Source: Candidatus Bathyarchaeota archaeon (GTDB taxonomy: Archaea > Thermoproteota > Bathyarchaeia > Bathyarchaeales > Bathycorpusculaceae). Taken from it: DNA of 64,000 nucleotides. The translations under genes were made by a program, and so were the position numbers. Positions 1 to 8,874 of the stretch are shown here, one piece after another (within the stretch, counting starts at the first letter, position 1; every line of letters starts with the position of its first letter). The notes beneath the pieces were generated by a model. It saw nothing but the letters and a program-made list of their open reading frames with translations, had not been told where the DNA came from and made no database searches. The stretch spans positions 383,375-447,374 of the forward strand of contig PLTA01000039.1 in assembly GCA_003164295.1 (NCBI GenBank), written 5' to 3'.

Positions 1-1284
1 TGTTACTTCCCGAATATTTTTCTTCCCACTTAAAATCATCGTTAACCGTTCAAGCCCAATTGCCCAGCCCGCGTGAGGTGGCATTCCATAATCGAATGCT
101 TGCAGATGATATTTGAAAGACTCAGGATTCAATCCTTTCTCTTGCATTCTCTGCATTAACTGATCTTTTTGGCTTATTCTTGTCCCACCTGACACTAGTT
201 CGATGTAGCGCCACATTAAATCGAAGCCTTCACAGACTTCTGGCTTATCATCGCGCGGTTTAATGTAGAAAGCTTTTGCGTGAGTTGGCCAGTCTGTTAT
301 GAAATAGAAGAATGGGTAAAGTTTGGCAAGTTCTCTGAAGGCTTCTGTTGGGATGTCTTCGCCCCATAGGATCGTTACGCCTTGCACTTTGAGGTCTTCG
401 AGAACTTTTGTGTAGGTTAAGCGTTTGAATGGAACTTCAGGCACTTCAAACTTGTATTTTAAAGCAGAAAGCTCTGTGGCACATTTTTCTCTAACTGTTA
501 CGCAGACATGATGGATGACTTGCTCCAATAACCCCATAACATCTTCTGCATTGGCAAAAGCCTGCTCAATATCAACAGAAGTGAATTCGCTAAGGTGCCT
601 GCGTGTATGTGATTCCTCAGCCCTGAAGAATGGTCCAACCTCAAACACCTTTTCAAAACTCAACGTCAACTCTTCCTTGTAGAGCTGAGGGCTCTGTGCA
701 AGGTATGCTTTTTGATCGAAATATTTAACTGAGAATAGTTCTGCGCCGCCCTCCGTTGCCGAGGCAATGATGCGTGGTGTATGAACTTCCAAAAATCCCT
801 TCTCGAACAAATAGTCTCTGATTGCGTTAAGGGCTGTATGCTGGATTTTAAACGCTGCTAACACTTTATCTTGTGTGAGGTCAAGTGCTCTTGCATCTAA
901 GCGTGCTTCAATGAGGGCTGGCGTTTTACCTGTAATGTCAATTGGGAGTACTTCTATGGCAGTGTTTAAGATTTTGATGGCGTTGGGAATTATTTCTACT
1001 CCTCTTGGCGTCATGTTAGTTTTTTTAACATTGCCTTTAACAGCTAAACTGAATCTTTTCTGAAGCAAATCGGATTTAGCTAAAACTTCGGGCGCGATTC
1101 TTTTTTTGGGAATTGTAATTTGGATAGTTCCTTCTCGATCTTGCATTATGATGAAGCGGATACCGCCTAAATCGCGGATCTCTTGAACCCACCCAAAAAG
1201 AGTTATTTCTTGACCATCGATGTCAGGGGTAACGTTACTTGTATAGTGAGTTCTACTCCATTCACCAAGAGAGTCCAAATTCAT
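1..1284 (-). CDS. aspS: Aspartyl-tRNA synthetase, 3' end cut by window edge
   Basis: Charges tRNA-Asp (and in many archaea also tRNA-Asn) with aspartate in the cytoplasm. About 428 codons are visible from ATG 1282-1284. I read an N-terminal OB-fold anticodon-binding region (GWVQEIRDLGG), class II motif 2 (FRAEESHTRRHLSEF) and motif 3 (GWAIGLERLTM). The frame runs off the left edge after GKKNIREVT, so roughly the last ten residues of the usual C-terminus are missing. It is last in a minus-strand run after Alba and a KH protein, 16 bases behind the latter. Whether it is discriminating or non-discriminating cannot be decided here. Confidence 0.95.
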   Translation of the reverse strand, partial: MNLDSLGEWSRTHYTSNVTPDIDGQEITLFGWVQEIRDLGGIRFIIMQDREGTIQITIPKKRIAPEVLAKSDLLQKRFSLAVKGNVKKTNMTPRGVEIIPNAIKILNTAIEVLPIDITGKTPALIEARLDARALDLTQDKVLAAFKIQHTALNAIRDYLFEKGFLEVHTPRIIASATEGGAELFSVKYFDQKAYLAQSPQLYKEELTLSFEKVFEVGPFFRAEESHTRRHLSEFTSVDIEQAFANAEDVMGLLEQVIHHVCVTVREKCATELSALKYKFEVPEVPFKRLTYTKVLEDLKVQGVTILWGEDIPTEAFRELAKLYPFFYFITDWPTHAKAFYIKPRDDKPEVCEGFDLMWRYIELVSGGTRISQKDQLMQRMQEKGLNPESFKYHLQAFDYGMPPHAGWAIGLERLTMILSGKKNIREVT

Positions 1285-1300
1285 GGTTTATCGCCAATCC

Positions 1301-1810
1301 CTAATCTGCAATTTCAACGCGTAAGGACATTTTGCGTACTTTACTAGCGATTTCCTTTAGCGCCTTAAGGTCAAAAGGCAACTGTGCGCCTCGTTTCCGT
1401 TTAAGGATAACTCGGGTTTCAGTGGTCCCGTCTGGAAGCCAAATAGTATTGATTGTTAGAATACTGAAGGGTATAAACAAGTCTTCCAGGAATTTGCGGT
1501 CGTCAACACCATATTCTAAAACTTTAACGTTTTTGCCTGTTTCATCGCCTATGGTTTTGATGATTTTGCCGCTATACCCTAAAAGTTTTGGTACATCCCC
1601 GTGTCCAACAATAATCGCCAAGGTTTTTTCTACTTCTACTGCTTTGTAAAAGCAGACATTTTGCAGGGAAGGATACTTTTCTTCCAGCGAAAGCAGTAAA
1701 CGAGCTATTTTCAAATCTAACTCGCTGATTTCACCAGATTTTACTTTAGATGAACACTTTTGGCATAGAATGCCGCTTTTTAAGCAGAAACTGCAAAGTT
1801 CAGTTTTCAT
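1301..1810 (-). CDS. Zinc-finger plus KH-domain RNA-binding protein
   Basis: A 169-residue protein of an archaeal family with no assigned role. Four cysteines (C6, C9, C16, C19) make a short N-terminal zinc finger. A KH/NusA-like RNA-binding signature (GYSGKIIKTIGDETGK) lies near residues 78-93, followed by a basic, strand-rich C-terminal part. It lies 45 bases after albA and 16 bases before aspS on the same strand, so co-transcription with a chromatin/RNA-binding protein and a tRNA synthetase is likely. An RNA-binding role is inferred from the KH fold. Confidence 0.75.
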   Translation of the reverse strand: MKTELCSFCLKSGILCQKCSSKVKSGEISELDLKIARLLLSLEEKYPSLQNVCFYKAVEVEKTLAIIVGHGDVPKLLGYSGKIIKTIGDETGKNVKVLEYGVDDRKFLEDLFIPFSILTINTIWLPDGTTETRVILKRKRGAQLPFDLKALKEIASKVRKMSLRVEIAD

Positions 1811-1855
1811 TTTTGTCGTTTATCCTGCAAAGTAAGGAGTTTTGCTAATTCGTGA

Positions 1856-2134
1856 TTATCTGATCAATGTTATTTCTATTGTGCTTACGTTAGTTGAAGA
1901 GCTGCCTTCTTCTTGTGCTTCAAATTGGTCTGTTCCGATTCCGATGCTTTTGATTTTTACGTCTGGCAGAAATCTGTGTCTTACAACTTCAGCTACATCT
2001 ATTGCTCGACTGATGGATCTTCCGCGTGCTTTTATGCTGACTTCTTTTGCTCCGCCGTGAAAGAAAGTGATGCATGCGAGTACATAGTTCATTATTGGTT
2101 TTTTGCCGATTAAGACTGCGCTGCTTTCCGTCAC
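1856..2134 (-). CDS. albA: Alba nucleic-acid-binding chromatin protein
   Basis: Alba dimers coat DNA and RNA in most archaea. The family hallmark [13 protein letters not shown], containing the paired lysines of the binding surface, is near the N-terminus, followed by [19 protein letters not shown] chose GTG 2132-2134 because an AGGAG ribosome site (2146-2150) sits 11 bases upstream. An alternative GTG at 2144-2146 would overlap that site and add four residues. At about 92 residues the length is typical. First gene of the run leading to aspS. Confidence 0.92.
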   Translation of the reverse strand: MTESSAVLIGKKPIMNYVLACITFFHGGAKEVSIKARGRSISRAIDVAEVVRHRFLPDVKIKSIGIGTDQFEAQEEGSSSTNVSTIEITLIR

Positions 2135-2387
2135 GCCTCGCTTCACTCCTAGTTTACTTTTTAAGTGGCTTCAGTAAAGATTTTTCTGAAAATAAATACA
2201 TTGTGGTATAAGCTTTACGTTCTAGCTGAGCATTTGCAAATTACTTTACAAATGACTGTATATGCTGTTTTTGATTATTGATTACGAAAGTTTATTGCAG
2301 ATCATACGCTTTAGCAAGTAGTTTTGGCATTAAATTCTTAAGCAACCGCACTATTGTAAAGGTTTAACTTAACAAACTACCACAAAA

Positions 2388-2855
2388 GTGACTAATTTGG
2401 AACCATTAACTAAACGTTCAATTCAGCTCTTAAAAACACTCTACGAAAAAGGAAAATCCACAAACACCTACACGTTAAGGATAAAACAGGACGAATTATC
2501 AAACCAATTAGGTGTAAGCAGGCAAGCACTAAACGTCCATCTACGGAAACTCAAAAACCGCGGTTACATTCGAACTGGTAGAGGCTTTATCGACGTTACG
2601 GATAAAGGATTAAACGCTCTTGGAGTATCAACTACTCCAGCTTTCATTCTCCTCAAAGTGGCGCCGATCAAACGAATCCACGTTTACGATCAAATCAGGG
2701 AACTTGCGGTGTCAAGAGCATTCCGAATCGCTGGGGAAGTTGATGCTTTAATTATTGTTGAACGTGACAATCTTGATGAAATTCTAAAAAAACTCTACAA
2801 CATAGATGGCATTGAAGACACCCGCTCATATGTCACCATCGAAGAAATTCAATAA
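2388..2855 (+). CDS. Lrp/AsnC-type transcriptional regulator
   Basis: Starts at GTG. Residues 5-75 form a winged helix-turn-helix (QDELSNQLGVSRQALNVHLRKLKNRGYI). Residues 85-150 form an alpha/beta RAM-like domain with the pattern seen in Lrp family ligand-binding modules. It is transcribed divergently from albA across a 250-base AT-rich spacer, so it could regulate itself or its neighbour. The effector is unknown. The helix-turn-helix is more MarR/ArsR-like than classical Lrp. Confidence 0.8.
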   Translation: MTNLEPLTKRSIQLLKTLYEKGKSTNTYTLRIKQDELSNQLGVSRQALNVHLRKLKNRGYIRTGRGFIDVTDKGLNALGVSTTPAFILLKVAPIKRIHVYDQIRELAVSRAFRIAGEVDALIIVERDNLDEILKKLYNIDGIEDTRSYVTIEEIQ

Positions 2856-2953
2856 CTTTTTTCAACTTTTCCTAAACTCTGAAGTTTAGACAAAAGGTAT
2901 ATTTGATACTTAACCATCAAAGACTTAGCTTAAAAAAGAAGGTTAATAGTAAA

Positions 2954-3115
2954 ATGCCAATATTAGATCCGGTAAAAAAAGCCATAGCCCAACAGCATAG
3001 GTTATACATGAAAATCTGCAGAGACTGCGGCTCACGTAACGCTTCAACCGCTATAAAATGCAGAAAGTGCAAGGGCAAGAACCTGCGCTGGAAGAAACGA
3101 GAAATCGTAAAGTAA
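2954..3115 (+). CDS. rpl40e: 50S ribosomal protein L40e
   Basis: A 53-residue zinc-binding large-subunit protein. The start is ATG 2954 because the conserved sequence begins MPILDPVKKAIAQQH; the frame is open further upstream but that part is unlike the family. The zinc ligands are CRDCG and CRKCKG, followed by the conserved basic end LRWKKRE. It stands alone here, 98 bases after the Lrp-like gene. Confidence 0.95.
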   Translation: MPILDPVKKAIAQQHRLYMKICRDCGSRNASTAIKCRKCKGKNLRWKKREIVK

Positions 3116-3239
3116 GAGTTTCTTTTCTTTATTTTCGCTTTCTTATCTATGCGGCCACTTTTTCAATATTAACACAGTATTGAATATACTATTTTTCAAA
3201 AGTCTCTGAAACTAGGGCGTTTCACTTTTTTTAATGCGA

Positions 3240-3854
3240 CTATAAGGCGTTGACGAGAGTTTCCATGTTGAAAACGGTGTTTGCACAACCATTCTTAATC
3301 AACGGTATTGCTTGGCCAGCAAGACCGATACTGTTCAAAAACGGCCCAAACATTTTGATTTCTTCCCCGCAAGCAACACCTACGACGCCTTCGTATTTGG
3401 TGTTTTTCAAAATTTTAGGAATACATGAGCCTCCTGGTACAATGTAAACATCATAACCTTTTGTTGCAGCTAGTTGGCTGGACTGGTTAACTAAACACTC
3501 TTCTGAACAGTGTGCACATGTATATGATGGTATATCGGCGTTAAAAGAGGCTCTACATCGACTGTCTAAGTATTTTCTTGAGCAGTGAGGCAGGAACAAA
3601 GCTCTTTTCTTGGTCTGCAAGAATTTACTTCGCTCAATCATGTTAACAGCTTGCACATCAATAAAATCCTGAAGCAGAACTATAGCGTCATTAATATTAA
3701 GTCCAGTAGCCTCTTCAATTCTAAATTTAATGATCAGACTTTGTAACCTGTCAAGCAGGCTTTTATGCATGCCCTTCTGGTAACTTACGGTGGCTATTTC
3801 GGTGAAGAAGAAACGGGGAACCTTAGAGAGATCAAAAGTAAATCTATAGGGCAT
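3240..3854 (-). CDS. DUF116 family cysteine-rich protein
   Basis: A 204-residue protein of the DUF116 family, whose function is not established. Conserved features are LPHCSRKY, a cluster of cysteines at roughly residues 91-121 (including CAHCSEEC), VPGGSCIP and VGVACGEE, which suggest metal or Fe-S binding. It overlaps the 3' end of the upstream coiled-coil gene by 11 bases, indicating translational coupling. Family members are often found beside tRNA or formyl-transfer genes; here the neighbours are TFB and Gar1. Confidence 0.8.
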   Translation of the reverse strand: MPYRFTFDLSKVPRFFFTEIATVSYQKGMHKSLLDRLQSLIIKFRIEEATGLNINDAIVLLQDFIDVQAVNMIERSKFLQTKKRALFLPHCSRKYLDSRCRASFNADIPSYTCAHCSEECLVNQSSQLAATKGYDVYIVPGGSCIPKILKNTKYEGVVGVACGEEIKMFGPFLNSIGLAGQAIPLIKNGCANTVFNMETLVNAL

Positions 3855-4188
3855 ATTCTAAAGATTGATTGTCCACGCTTAAAAGAATAACTGTGTCTCT
3901 TTTATGAATCCACGAGATTTTTTCTGAATTTAAGCCTAAAATTTCTTTAATTGCTGTGAGTTCCTCACGCAGTTGCTTTACTTCTTCCTCCAAGTTATAG
4001 GCTCGGGACTCCGCATCTTTCTTGAAGCTTTCTAAACCGTTTAACAATTCAGGTTTAGCTTCAAAAGTCTCCATTTTTTGGCGTAAATCCACTAAATCCT
4101 GCTTAAGCTCTGACTGGATTTTCATAAGTTTAAAAACTAATTCTTCTATTTTTGGCGCTTGTGATTTTTTCATGTCTGATTCGGTCAT
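3844..4188 (-). CDS. Small coiled-coil protein, unknown function
   Basis: A 114-residue charged protein. Residues 12-85 show heptad-like spacing (ELVFKLMKIQSELKQ, YNLEEEVKQLREEL), consistent with one long coiled coil and then a short C-terminal tail. No catalytic motif is visible. It sits between tfb and the DUF116 gene in the same orientation and overlaps the latter by 11 bases, so the two products probably act together or are co-expressed. The start is the first ATG after tfb. Confidence 0.6.
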   Translation of the reverse strand: MTESDMKKSQAPKIEELVFKLMKIQSELKQDLVDLRQKMETFEAKPELLNGLESFKKDAESRAYNLEEEVKQLREELTAIKEILGLNSEKISWIHKRDTVILLSVDNQSLEYAL

Positions 4189-4224
4189 AACATAAACCCA
4201 TTTTTAAAATAAATAGAAAGAAAA

Positions 4225-5184
4225 TTAGATGCTTATCTGGAACATCAAACGTTCCACAAGCTCCTTATACCTATTCCGAATTGTGACCTCAGTTACCTGT
4301 GCAATTTCGGCAATTTCTCTTTGCGTCTTGCGTTCACCAGTTAAAACAGACGCTACATAACTTGCTGCCGCCGCGATTCCTGTGGGGCCTCTACCTGATG
4401 TTAGTTTAAGTTCTTTTGCCGCAGCCAAGATTTTATGAGCAATTTCCTCAACTTTTCCCTGCATTGTTAGCTGGTTAGAAAACTTTGTGATGTATTGGCT
4501 TGGTCTAAGCGGCGGGATTGAATAATTTAACTCTCTAATTAGGAAACGATAGCTTCTGCCAACCTCTTTTTTGTTTACTGATGAAGATTGAGCTATTTCA
4601 TCTAAGGTTCGTGGTAAACCACATTGTCTACAAGCTAAGTAAATCGCGGCTGAAGTGACACCTTGAATTGATCTGCCTCGGATAAGGCGTTCTTTTACTG
4701 CTTTTCTGTAAATAACTGATGCTGTTTCAAGAATGTTTTTTGGAAGGGTCAAGTTGTTTGAAATCTTTGTAATTTCAGACAATGCAAATGCCAAATTCCG
4801 TTCTGTGGCGTCTGAAACTCTTATGCGTCTCTGCCATTTCCTAAGACGATAAACTTGAGCTTTCTGCCCAGGCGAGAGGCTTTTACCATAAATGTCCCGG
4901 TCATGCCAATCGATGGTTGTTGACAAACCTTTATCATGAATTGTGTAGGTTAAGGGTGCTCCAACTCTAGTACGCTTTGATCTTTGCTCATCATCAAAAG
5001 CTCTCCATTCAGGACCCCGATCTGCAATTTTAGCTGCTACAACGAAACCGCAGTCCATACATACTATTTCAGCGCATTCATAATCACGCATTAATCGGGT
5101 GCTACCACATTCAGGGCACGATTGTATTTTGGCGGGTTCCGTTTTTACGGTTTGGTCTGTTTCTAACTTGCTGTCTCTGCTCAT
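4225..5184 (-). CDS. tfb: Transcription initiation factor B (TFB)
   Basis: TFIIB homologue that bridges TBP-bound promoters and RNA polymerase. The N-terminal zinc ribbon is CPECG...CMDCG (residues about 22-43). B-reader/linker sequence follows ([13 protein letters not shown]), then two cyclin folds (about 110-205 and 215-315) with the second-repeat signature [16 protein letters not shown]. The recognition helix region near the end reads [12 protein letters not shown]. At 319 residues it is full length. Its ATG directly follows the TGA of gar1, so the pair is one transcript, a common archaeal arrangement. Confidence 0.97.
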   Translation of the reverse strand: MSRDSKLETDQTVKTEPAKIQSCPECGSTRLMRDYECAEIVCMDCGFVVAAKIADRGPEWRAFDDEQRSKRTRVGAPLTYTIHDKGLSTTIDWHDRDIYGKSLSPGQKAQVYRLRKWQRRIRVSDATERNLAFALSEITKISNNLTLPKNILETASVIYRKAVKERLIRGRSIQGVTSAAIYLACRQCGLPRTLDEIAQSSSVNKKEVGRSYRFLIRELNYSIPPLRPSQYITKFSNQLTMQGKVEEIAHKILAAAKELKLTSGRGPTGIAAAASYVASVLTGERKTQREIAEIAQVTEVTIRNRYKELVERLMFQISI

Positions 5185-5442
5185 TCATTTTTTGCTCCGT
5201 TGCGTTTTCGAGAGAAGCAAGTACACCGGTTTATTCAATAGTTTAGCTGGTTCCCTAGTTGTGGGTTTAACTACTGCATAAGGAGCGGATACTGGTCCTA
5301 TGATATCAAAAACTTTTCCAACTACATTTAGATTCTCATCAACAACTTCAGAGCCAATTCTAGGAGCTTGTTCAGTCTTAACAATTAAGTTTTTAGATGG
5401 AGTTAACGCCCTTATTCTGCCCAATTTTTGCAAATGCGCCAT
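5185..5442 (-). CDS. gar1: H/ACA RNP protein Gar1
   Basis: Gar1 supports pseudouridylation by Cbf5 in H/ACA guide RNPs. The conserved core IGSEVVDENLNVVGKVFDIIGPVSAPYAVVKP is readable across residues about 28-62. I chose ATG 5440-5442 (MAHLQKLGRIR), preceded by GAGAGG, because homologues begin close to this point; an upstream ATG at 5458-5460 would add six residues. The stop abuts the tfb start. The gene runs away from the L7Ae operon, so two RNA-guided RNP components flank one divergent promoter region. Confidence 0.92.
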   Translation of the reverse strand: MAHLQKLGRIRALTPSKNLIVKTEQAPRIGSEVVDENLNVVGKVFDIIGPVSAPYAVVKPTTREPAKLLNKPVYLLLSKTQRSKK

Positions 5443-5543
5443 TCCCCTCTCGAAAAACATGTAGAAACTCGTAATAGCTTATTTAAAGCTTTCTAAGGTC
5501 TTTAAAAGCCGAAAATTTAGACTGTCATTGTTTAGCAGAAAGA

Positions 5544-5554
5544 TTCTTAAATAA
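5544..5554 (+). promoter_or_regulatory. TATA box of the L7Ae-S28e-L24e operon
   Basis: TTCTTAAATAA is a good archaeal TATA element. It sits about 42 bases before the L7Ae ATG, predicting a start of transcription near 5575-5580 and a short leader with the ribosome site GGGTGAGG. Confidence 0.55.
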
Positions 5555-5595
5555 GAAGTGTGGATAAGACTGTGCCTTAAAAGGGTGAGGCTAAT

Positions 5596-5976
5596 ATGTC
5601 TAAACCATTCTATGTAAAATATGAAGTACCAAAAGAAATCGTAGATGCAGCCTATGAAGCCCTAACGATTGCTTCCAAAACAGGAGTTGTTAGGAAAGGA
5701 ACAAACGAAGCGACAAAAGCTGTTGAGCGATCCATAGCGAAACTTGTTGTCATAGCTGAAGATGTTGATCCACCGGAAGTGGTGGCTCATTTACCGCTTC
5801 TCTGTGAAGAAAGAAAAATACCATACGTGTTCGTTCCAAGCAAAGAAAAACTAGGCACCTCGATAGGCATTGACGTTCAATGTGCAGCAGCATGCATTCT
5901 CAAAGAAGGCGAAGCCGCAGGATTAATCAAAGAAATTGTAACACGCATTGACCAAGTTAAACGAGGAACTCAGTAA
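5596..5976 (+). CDS. rpl7ae: Ribosomal protein L7Ae, K-turn RNA-binding protein
   Basis: Multifunctional protein of the 50S subunit and of C/D and H/ACA RNPs that binds kink-turn RNA. Characteristic sequences are [32 protein letters not shown] and [18 protein letters not shown]. Its 126 residues are the usual length. The start has a strong ribosome site (GGGTGAGG). The TAA overlaps the ATG of rps28e by one base. The C/D sRNA candidate at 42.75 kb would be a client. Confidence 0.97.
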   Translation: MSKPFYVKYEVPKEIVDAAYEALTIASKTGVVRKGTNEATKAVERSIAKLVVIAEDVDPPEVVAHLPLLCEERKIPYVFVPSKEKLGTSIGIDVQCAAACILKEGEAAGLIKEIVTRIDQVKRGTQ

Positions 5977-6194
5977 TGAGTAAAGAAGCAGCTGAAGAGC
6001 CTATTCCGTCAGAAGTTATCCAAGTTATAGGTCGAACAGGCGTAACTGGCGAAATCTCACAGGTTCGAGTGCGTATATTGGAAGGCAAAGACAAAGGAAG
6101 AATCATCACACGCAACGTTAAAGGACCAGTCCGCGTTCAAGATATTCTGATGCTGCGAGAAACAGAAAGAGAAGCAAAGAAAATCACAAGATAA
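5976..6194 (+). CDS. rps28e: 30S ribosomal protein S28e
   Basis: A 72-residue S28e with the conserved [24 protein letters not shown] and the C-terminal [12 protein letters not shown]. It is translationally coupled to rpl7ae by a TAATG overlap and followed 21 bases later by rpl24e. This L7Ae-S28e-L24e order is standard in archaea. Confidence 0.97.
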   Translation: MSKEAAEEPIPSEVIQVIGRTGVTGEISQVRVRILEGKDKGRIITRNVKGPVRVQDILMLRETEREAKKITR

Positions 6195-6215
6195 ACATAA
6201 AGGAGAAAAATTGTC

Positions 6216-6413
6216 ATGCCAAAAAACCGTAAATGTTCATTCTGTGGTGCTGATTTCCCAGCTGGCACAGGCATGATGTTCGTTAAAAACGATGGATCTA
6301 TTCTATGGTTCGATTCTGGCAAATGCAAGAAAAGTTCACTGCTATTCAAACGAGACGCACGTAAACTAAAATGGACCAAGTACTTCGGTAAAGAAGAGAA
6401 AGGCAAAGGTTAA
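6216..6413 (+). CDS. rpl24e: 50S ribosomal protein L24e
   Basis: A 65-residue zinc-binding protein with CSFCGADFPAGTGMMFVKNDG and the later zinc ligand region DSGKCKKS. AAAGGAG precedes the ATG. In many archaea ndk follows; here an ASCH-like gene takes that place after an 88-base gap. Confidence 0.96.
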   Translation: MPKNRKCSFCGADFPAGTGMMFVKNDGSILWFDSGKCKKSSLLFKRDARKLKWTKYFGKEEKGKG

Positions 6414-6501
6414 GCCAAAAATCTTTCTTAGTTTCAACCCATTTTTTCCTATTTGAATAGTTATTCGATTTTTAACTGAAAGTTTATCTTTTGCGCGATC
6501 T

Positions 6502-6831
6502 ATGAAATTTAAGGTTTCAAATTTGCCCCTTTTTCGAACAAAGAAAGAACCTTTCGAATGGTTAAGGTCAAACAAAAAAACAATTGACGTTCGAAGGGGT
6601 AATCCGCGAAATGGAGAGATCGCTGTTTATCTTTCGGGTCGAAGCGTGTTGAGAATGAAAATTATCAGAAGAGAAACTGGAAAGCTTGCCGACATTGTTC
6701 GGTTGGACAATTTTAGATTAGTTATTCCTTCAGCTTTGATTCTTGAGGACGCTCTCGATTATTTACGTGGGCTCTATATTGGATATGAAGGCGTTTTTAG
6801 CGCTTATTATATTGTGCCTTTTGAGAATTAA
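6502..6831 (+). CDS. ASCH/PUA-like small domain protein
   Basis: A 109-residue single-domain protein. The pattern of an N-terminal FEWLRSNKKTIDVR, a glycine-containing strand (GEIAVYLSGRSVLRMKII) and a C-terminal aromatic strand (VFSAYYIV) is that of ASCH domains, PUA-like RNA-binding modules. No catalytic residue is obvious. It follows the ribosomal operon and precedes the lysine operon, both on the same strand, but 150 bases with a separate promoter separate it from dapA. The family assignment is by eye only. Confidence 0.55.
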   Translation: MKFKVSNLPLFRTKKEPFEWLRSNKKTIDVRRGNPRNGEIAVYLSGRSVLRMKIIRRETGKLADIVRLDNFRLVIPSALILEDALDYLRGLYIGYEGVFSAYYIVPFEN

Positions 6832-6924
6832 GATTTCTACTGTGTTTACGAAAAGGATTAAATTATTGGCGATATTGTTTGTTTATATTAAAATTAATTC
6901 GTTTTTAGTAAAATTACTCTGCAA

Positions 6925-6941
6925 AACGTAATATTTAAATA
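6925..6941 (+). promoter_or_regulatory. BRE/TATA promoter of the lysine operon
   Basis: AAACGTA followed by ATATTTAAATA matches an archaeal BRE plus TATA box. A transcription start near 6960-6965 is expected, leaving a leader of about 20 bases with the ribosome site CGAGGAA before the dapA ATG at 6984. Confidence 0.6.
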
Positions 6942-6983
6942 GAAAGTTAAGCATTATCCCTTCACCAAAACGAGGAATTAAAA

Positions 6984-8021
6984 ATGGTTACATATAGCGG
7001 TTGTTATACAGCTTTAATAACACCCATGGACAGTAATCGCCAAGTCGATTACGAAGGTTTACGTGAACTAGTCGATTTCCAAATAGAAGGAGGCGTAAAA
7101 GGCTTACTTGCCGTAGGCACAACTGGTGAAAGCCCAACCTTAGACTGGCATGAACACAACCAAGTAATTGAAAAAACCCTTGAATACGCAGGGAAAAGGT
7201 GTTTAACTATAGCGGGAACAGGAAGTAACTCAACTCAGGAAGCTATTGAAGGCACTCAGCATGCCCAGCGTTTAGGTATAAAATGCGTCCTACTTGTAGA
7301 CCCATACTACAATGGACCAAGTTCAATGGAAATAAGGCGGGAATACATTGAACCAATCGCGAGACAGTTTCCTGATGTCCAAGTAATACCTTACATTATT
7401 CCTGGCCGAACCGGAACCCAACTTTATCCTCAAGACCTCGCAGTTCTTCACCAGCAATACCCCAATGTGCGTTGTGTGAAAGAAGCCACGGGCGACTTGA
7501 AGAACATGGAGTTAACTCGGCAACTTTGCGGAGAAGACTTCGACATTCTCTCTGGAGATGATGATAAGACTTATACAATGATGATTTCGCCCGACATCAG
7601 CGCTAGCGGCGTTATCTCAGTTACTTCCAATGTTGTGCCTAATGCAGTTGTAGATATGGTGCATTACCTGCTAGACGGTAACCCGGAAGCCGCCAGTGTG
7701 ATTGCCCAAGCACTTCAACCGCTCTTTAATTTAGTTACAGTGAAAACCCAAGAGCAAACACCCTATGGACCAGTAGCATGTAAAGCAAGAAATCCATTGG
7801 CATACAAGACATTGATGAATGTGCTTGGCATGCCTTCTGGACCTTGCAGGCAACCCATGGGAAAAATGACGCGTGGGGGTGTAGAGGTAGTGCTTACAAA
7901 TGTGCGGAAAGTCTATGAAGCCAACCCACAAATTCTTCAGCCAGTTTCCGACTTCTTCAACGTTGACCTAAAAGACCGATTATACAATCCGAAGTACATA
8001 GAGGGACTTTATTATGCTTAA
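6984..8021 (+). CDS. dapA: 4-hydroxy-tetrahydrodipicolinate synthase
   Basis: Condenses pyruvate with aspartate semialdehyde, the first committed step to lysine. TIM-barrel lyase with GTTGES at residues 45-50, the catalytic tyrosine Y137 in PYIIPGRT, and the Schiff-base lysine K166 in CVKEATG. At 345 residues it is about 50 longer than common DapA, with extra length at the C-terminus, which may add a cap or alter oligomerisation. It overlaps dapB by eight bases (ATGCTTAA), so the two are coupled. Confidence 0.93.
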   Translation: MVTYSGCYTALITPMDSNRQVDYEGLRELVDFQIEGGVKGLLAVGTTGESPTLDWHEHNQVIEKTLEYAGKRCLTIAGTGSNSTQEAIEGTQHAQRLGIKCVLLVDPYYNGPSSMEIRREYIEPIARQFPDVQVIPYIIPGRTGTQLYPQDLAVLHQQYPNVRCVKEATGDLKNMELTRQLCGEDFDILSGDDDKTYTMMISPDISASGVISVTSNVVPNAVVDMVHYLLDGNPEAASVIAQALQPLFNLVTVKTQEQTPYGPVACKARNPLAYKTLMNVLGMPSGPCRQPMGKMTRGGVEVVLTNVRKVYEANPQILQPVSDFFNVDLKDRLYNPKYIEGLYYA

Positions 8022-8808
8022 ACTGTGTGTAGCGGGCGTAGCAGGAAGAATGGGCAACGCTATTATAACTGAAGCAACTGCGAGAGGGCATCAAATTGTA
8101 GGGGCAATCGAAGCTCCAAACAGTCCTACCATTGGCAAAACTCTGCAAGAACTTGGCATCACTAACTCTGGTACAAAAATTCTAAGCTCCGATAGATTAA
8201 ATGACGCTCTTCAAGGTGCTGACACTTATGTAAGCTTTACATTGCCTGCCGCGGAAGTAATCAACATACCAATAGTTGCTACTCTTGAAAAACGCATAAT
8301 TCTTGGTACCACAGGTTTCACTCCAGAGCAAAACCGCCAAGTAGTAAATGCCATGGAAGGCAAAGTTCCAGCTGTGTTCTCACCAAACTATTCAGTAGGA
8401 GTCAACATAATGTTCAAGGTGGCGGAATCTTTGAAGGCTTTTCCACTAGGATATGACTTTAGCATCAACGAAGTTCATCATACTGGCAAAAAAGATGCAC
8501 CAAGCGGTACTGCAAAGAAATTAGGTGAAATCGTAGCCGCCTCTCGCGGTTACAGTAAAACTGTTTTCGGACGCGAAGGAATAAGTCCACGTCAAGCTGG
8601 GGAACTTGAAATCACCTCTTTGCGCGCAGGAGGAGTGCCAGGTATACACGATTTAATCGTAGCAGGACCTTACGAGATGCTTCGCATAGAACACACCGCG
8701 TTTTCACGTAACGTGTTTGCTCAAGGCGCTGTTTACGCCGCTGAATGGTTAAGCAAGCAAAACGAACCTAAAGTATTCAGTATGGCTGATGTTTTGGGCC
8801 TCTCTTAA
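8014..8808 (+). CDS. dapB: 4-hydroxy-tetrahydrodipicolinate reductase
   Basis: NAD(P)H-dependent reductase, second step after DapA. Nucleotide-binding GVAGRMGN near the N-terminus, GTTGFTPEQ mid-chain, and the substrate motif HHTGKKDAPSGTAKKLG with its conserved histidines and lysine. Length 264 is normal. The start lies inside the dapA stop region. The following asd gene is 66 bases away on the same strand. Confidence 0.96.
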   Translation: MLKLCVAGVAGRMGNAIITEATARGHQIVGAIEAPNSPTIGKTLQELGITNSGTKILSSDRLNDALQGADTYVSFTLPAAEVINIPIVATLEKRIILGTTGFTPEQNRQVVNAMEGKVPAVFSPNYSVGVNIMFKVAESLKAFPLGYDFSINEVHHTGKKDAPSGTAKKLGEIVAASRGYSKTVFGREGISPRQAGELEITSLRAGGVPGIHDLIVAGPYEMLRIEHTAFSRNVFAQGAVYAAEWLSKQNEPKVFSMADVLGLS

Positions 8809-8874
8809 GGTTAACTTAACCATTAACTTTTTTATCGGCGACAACTACCTCAAAAGGGCAGGAAGAAATAAAAT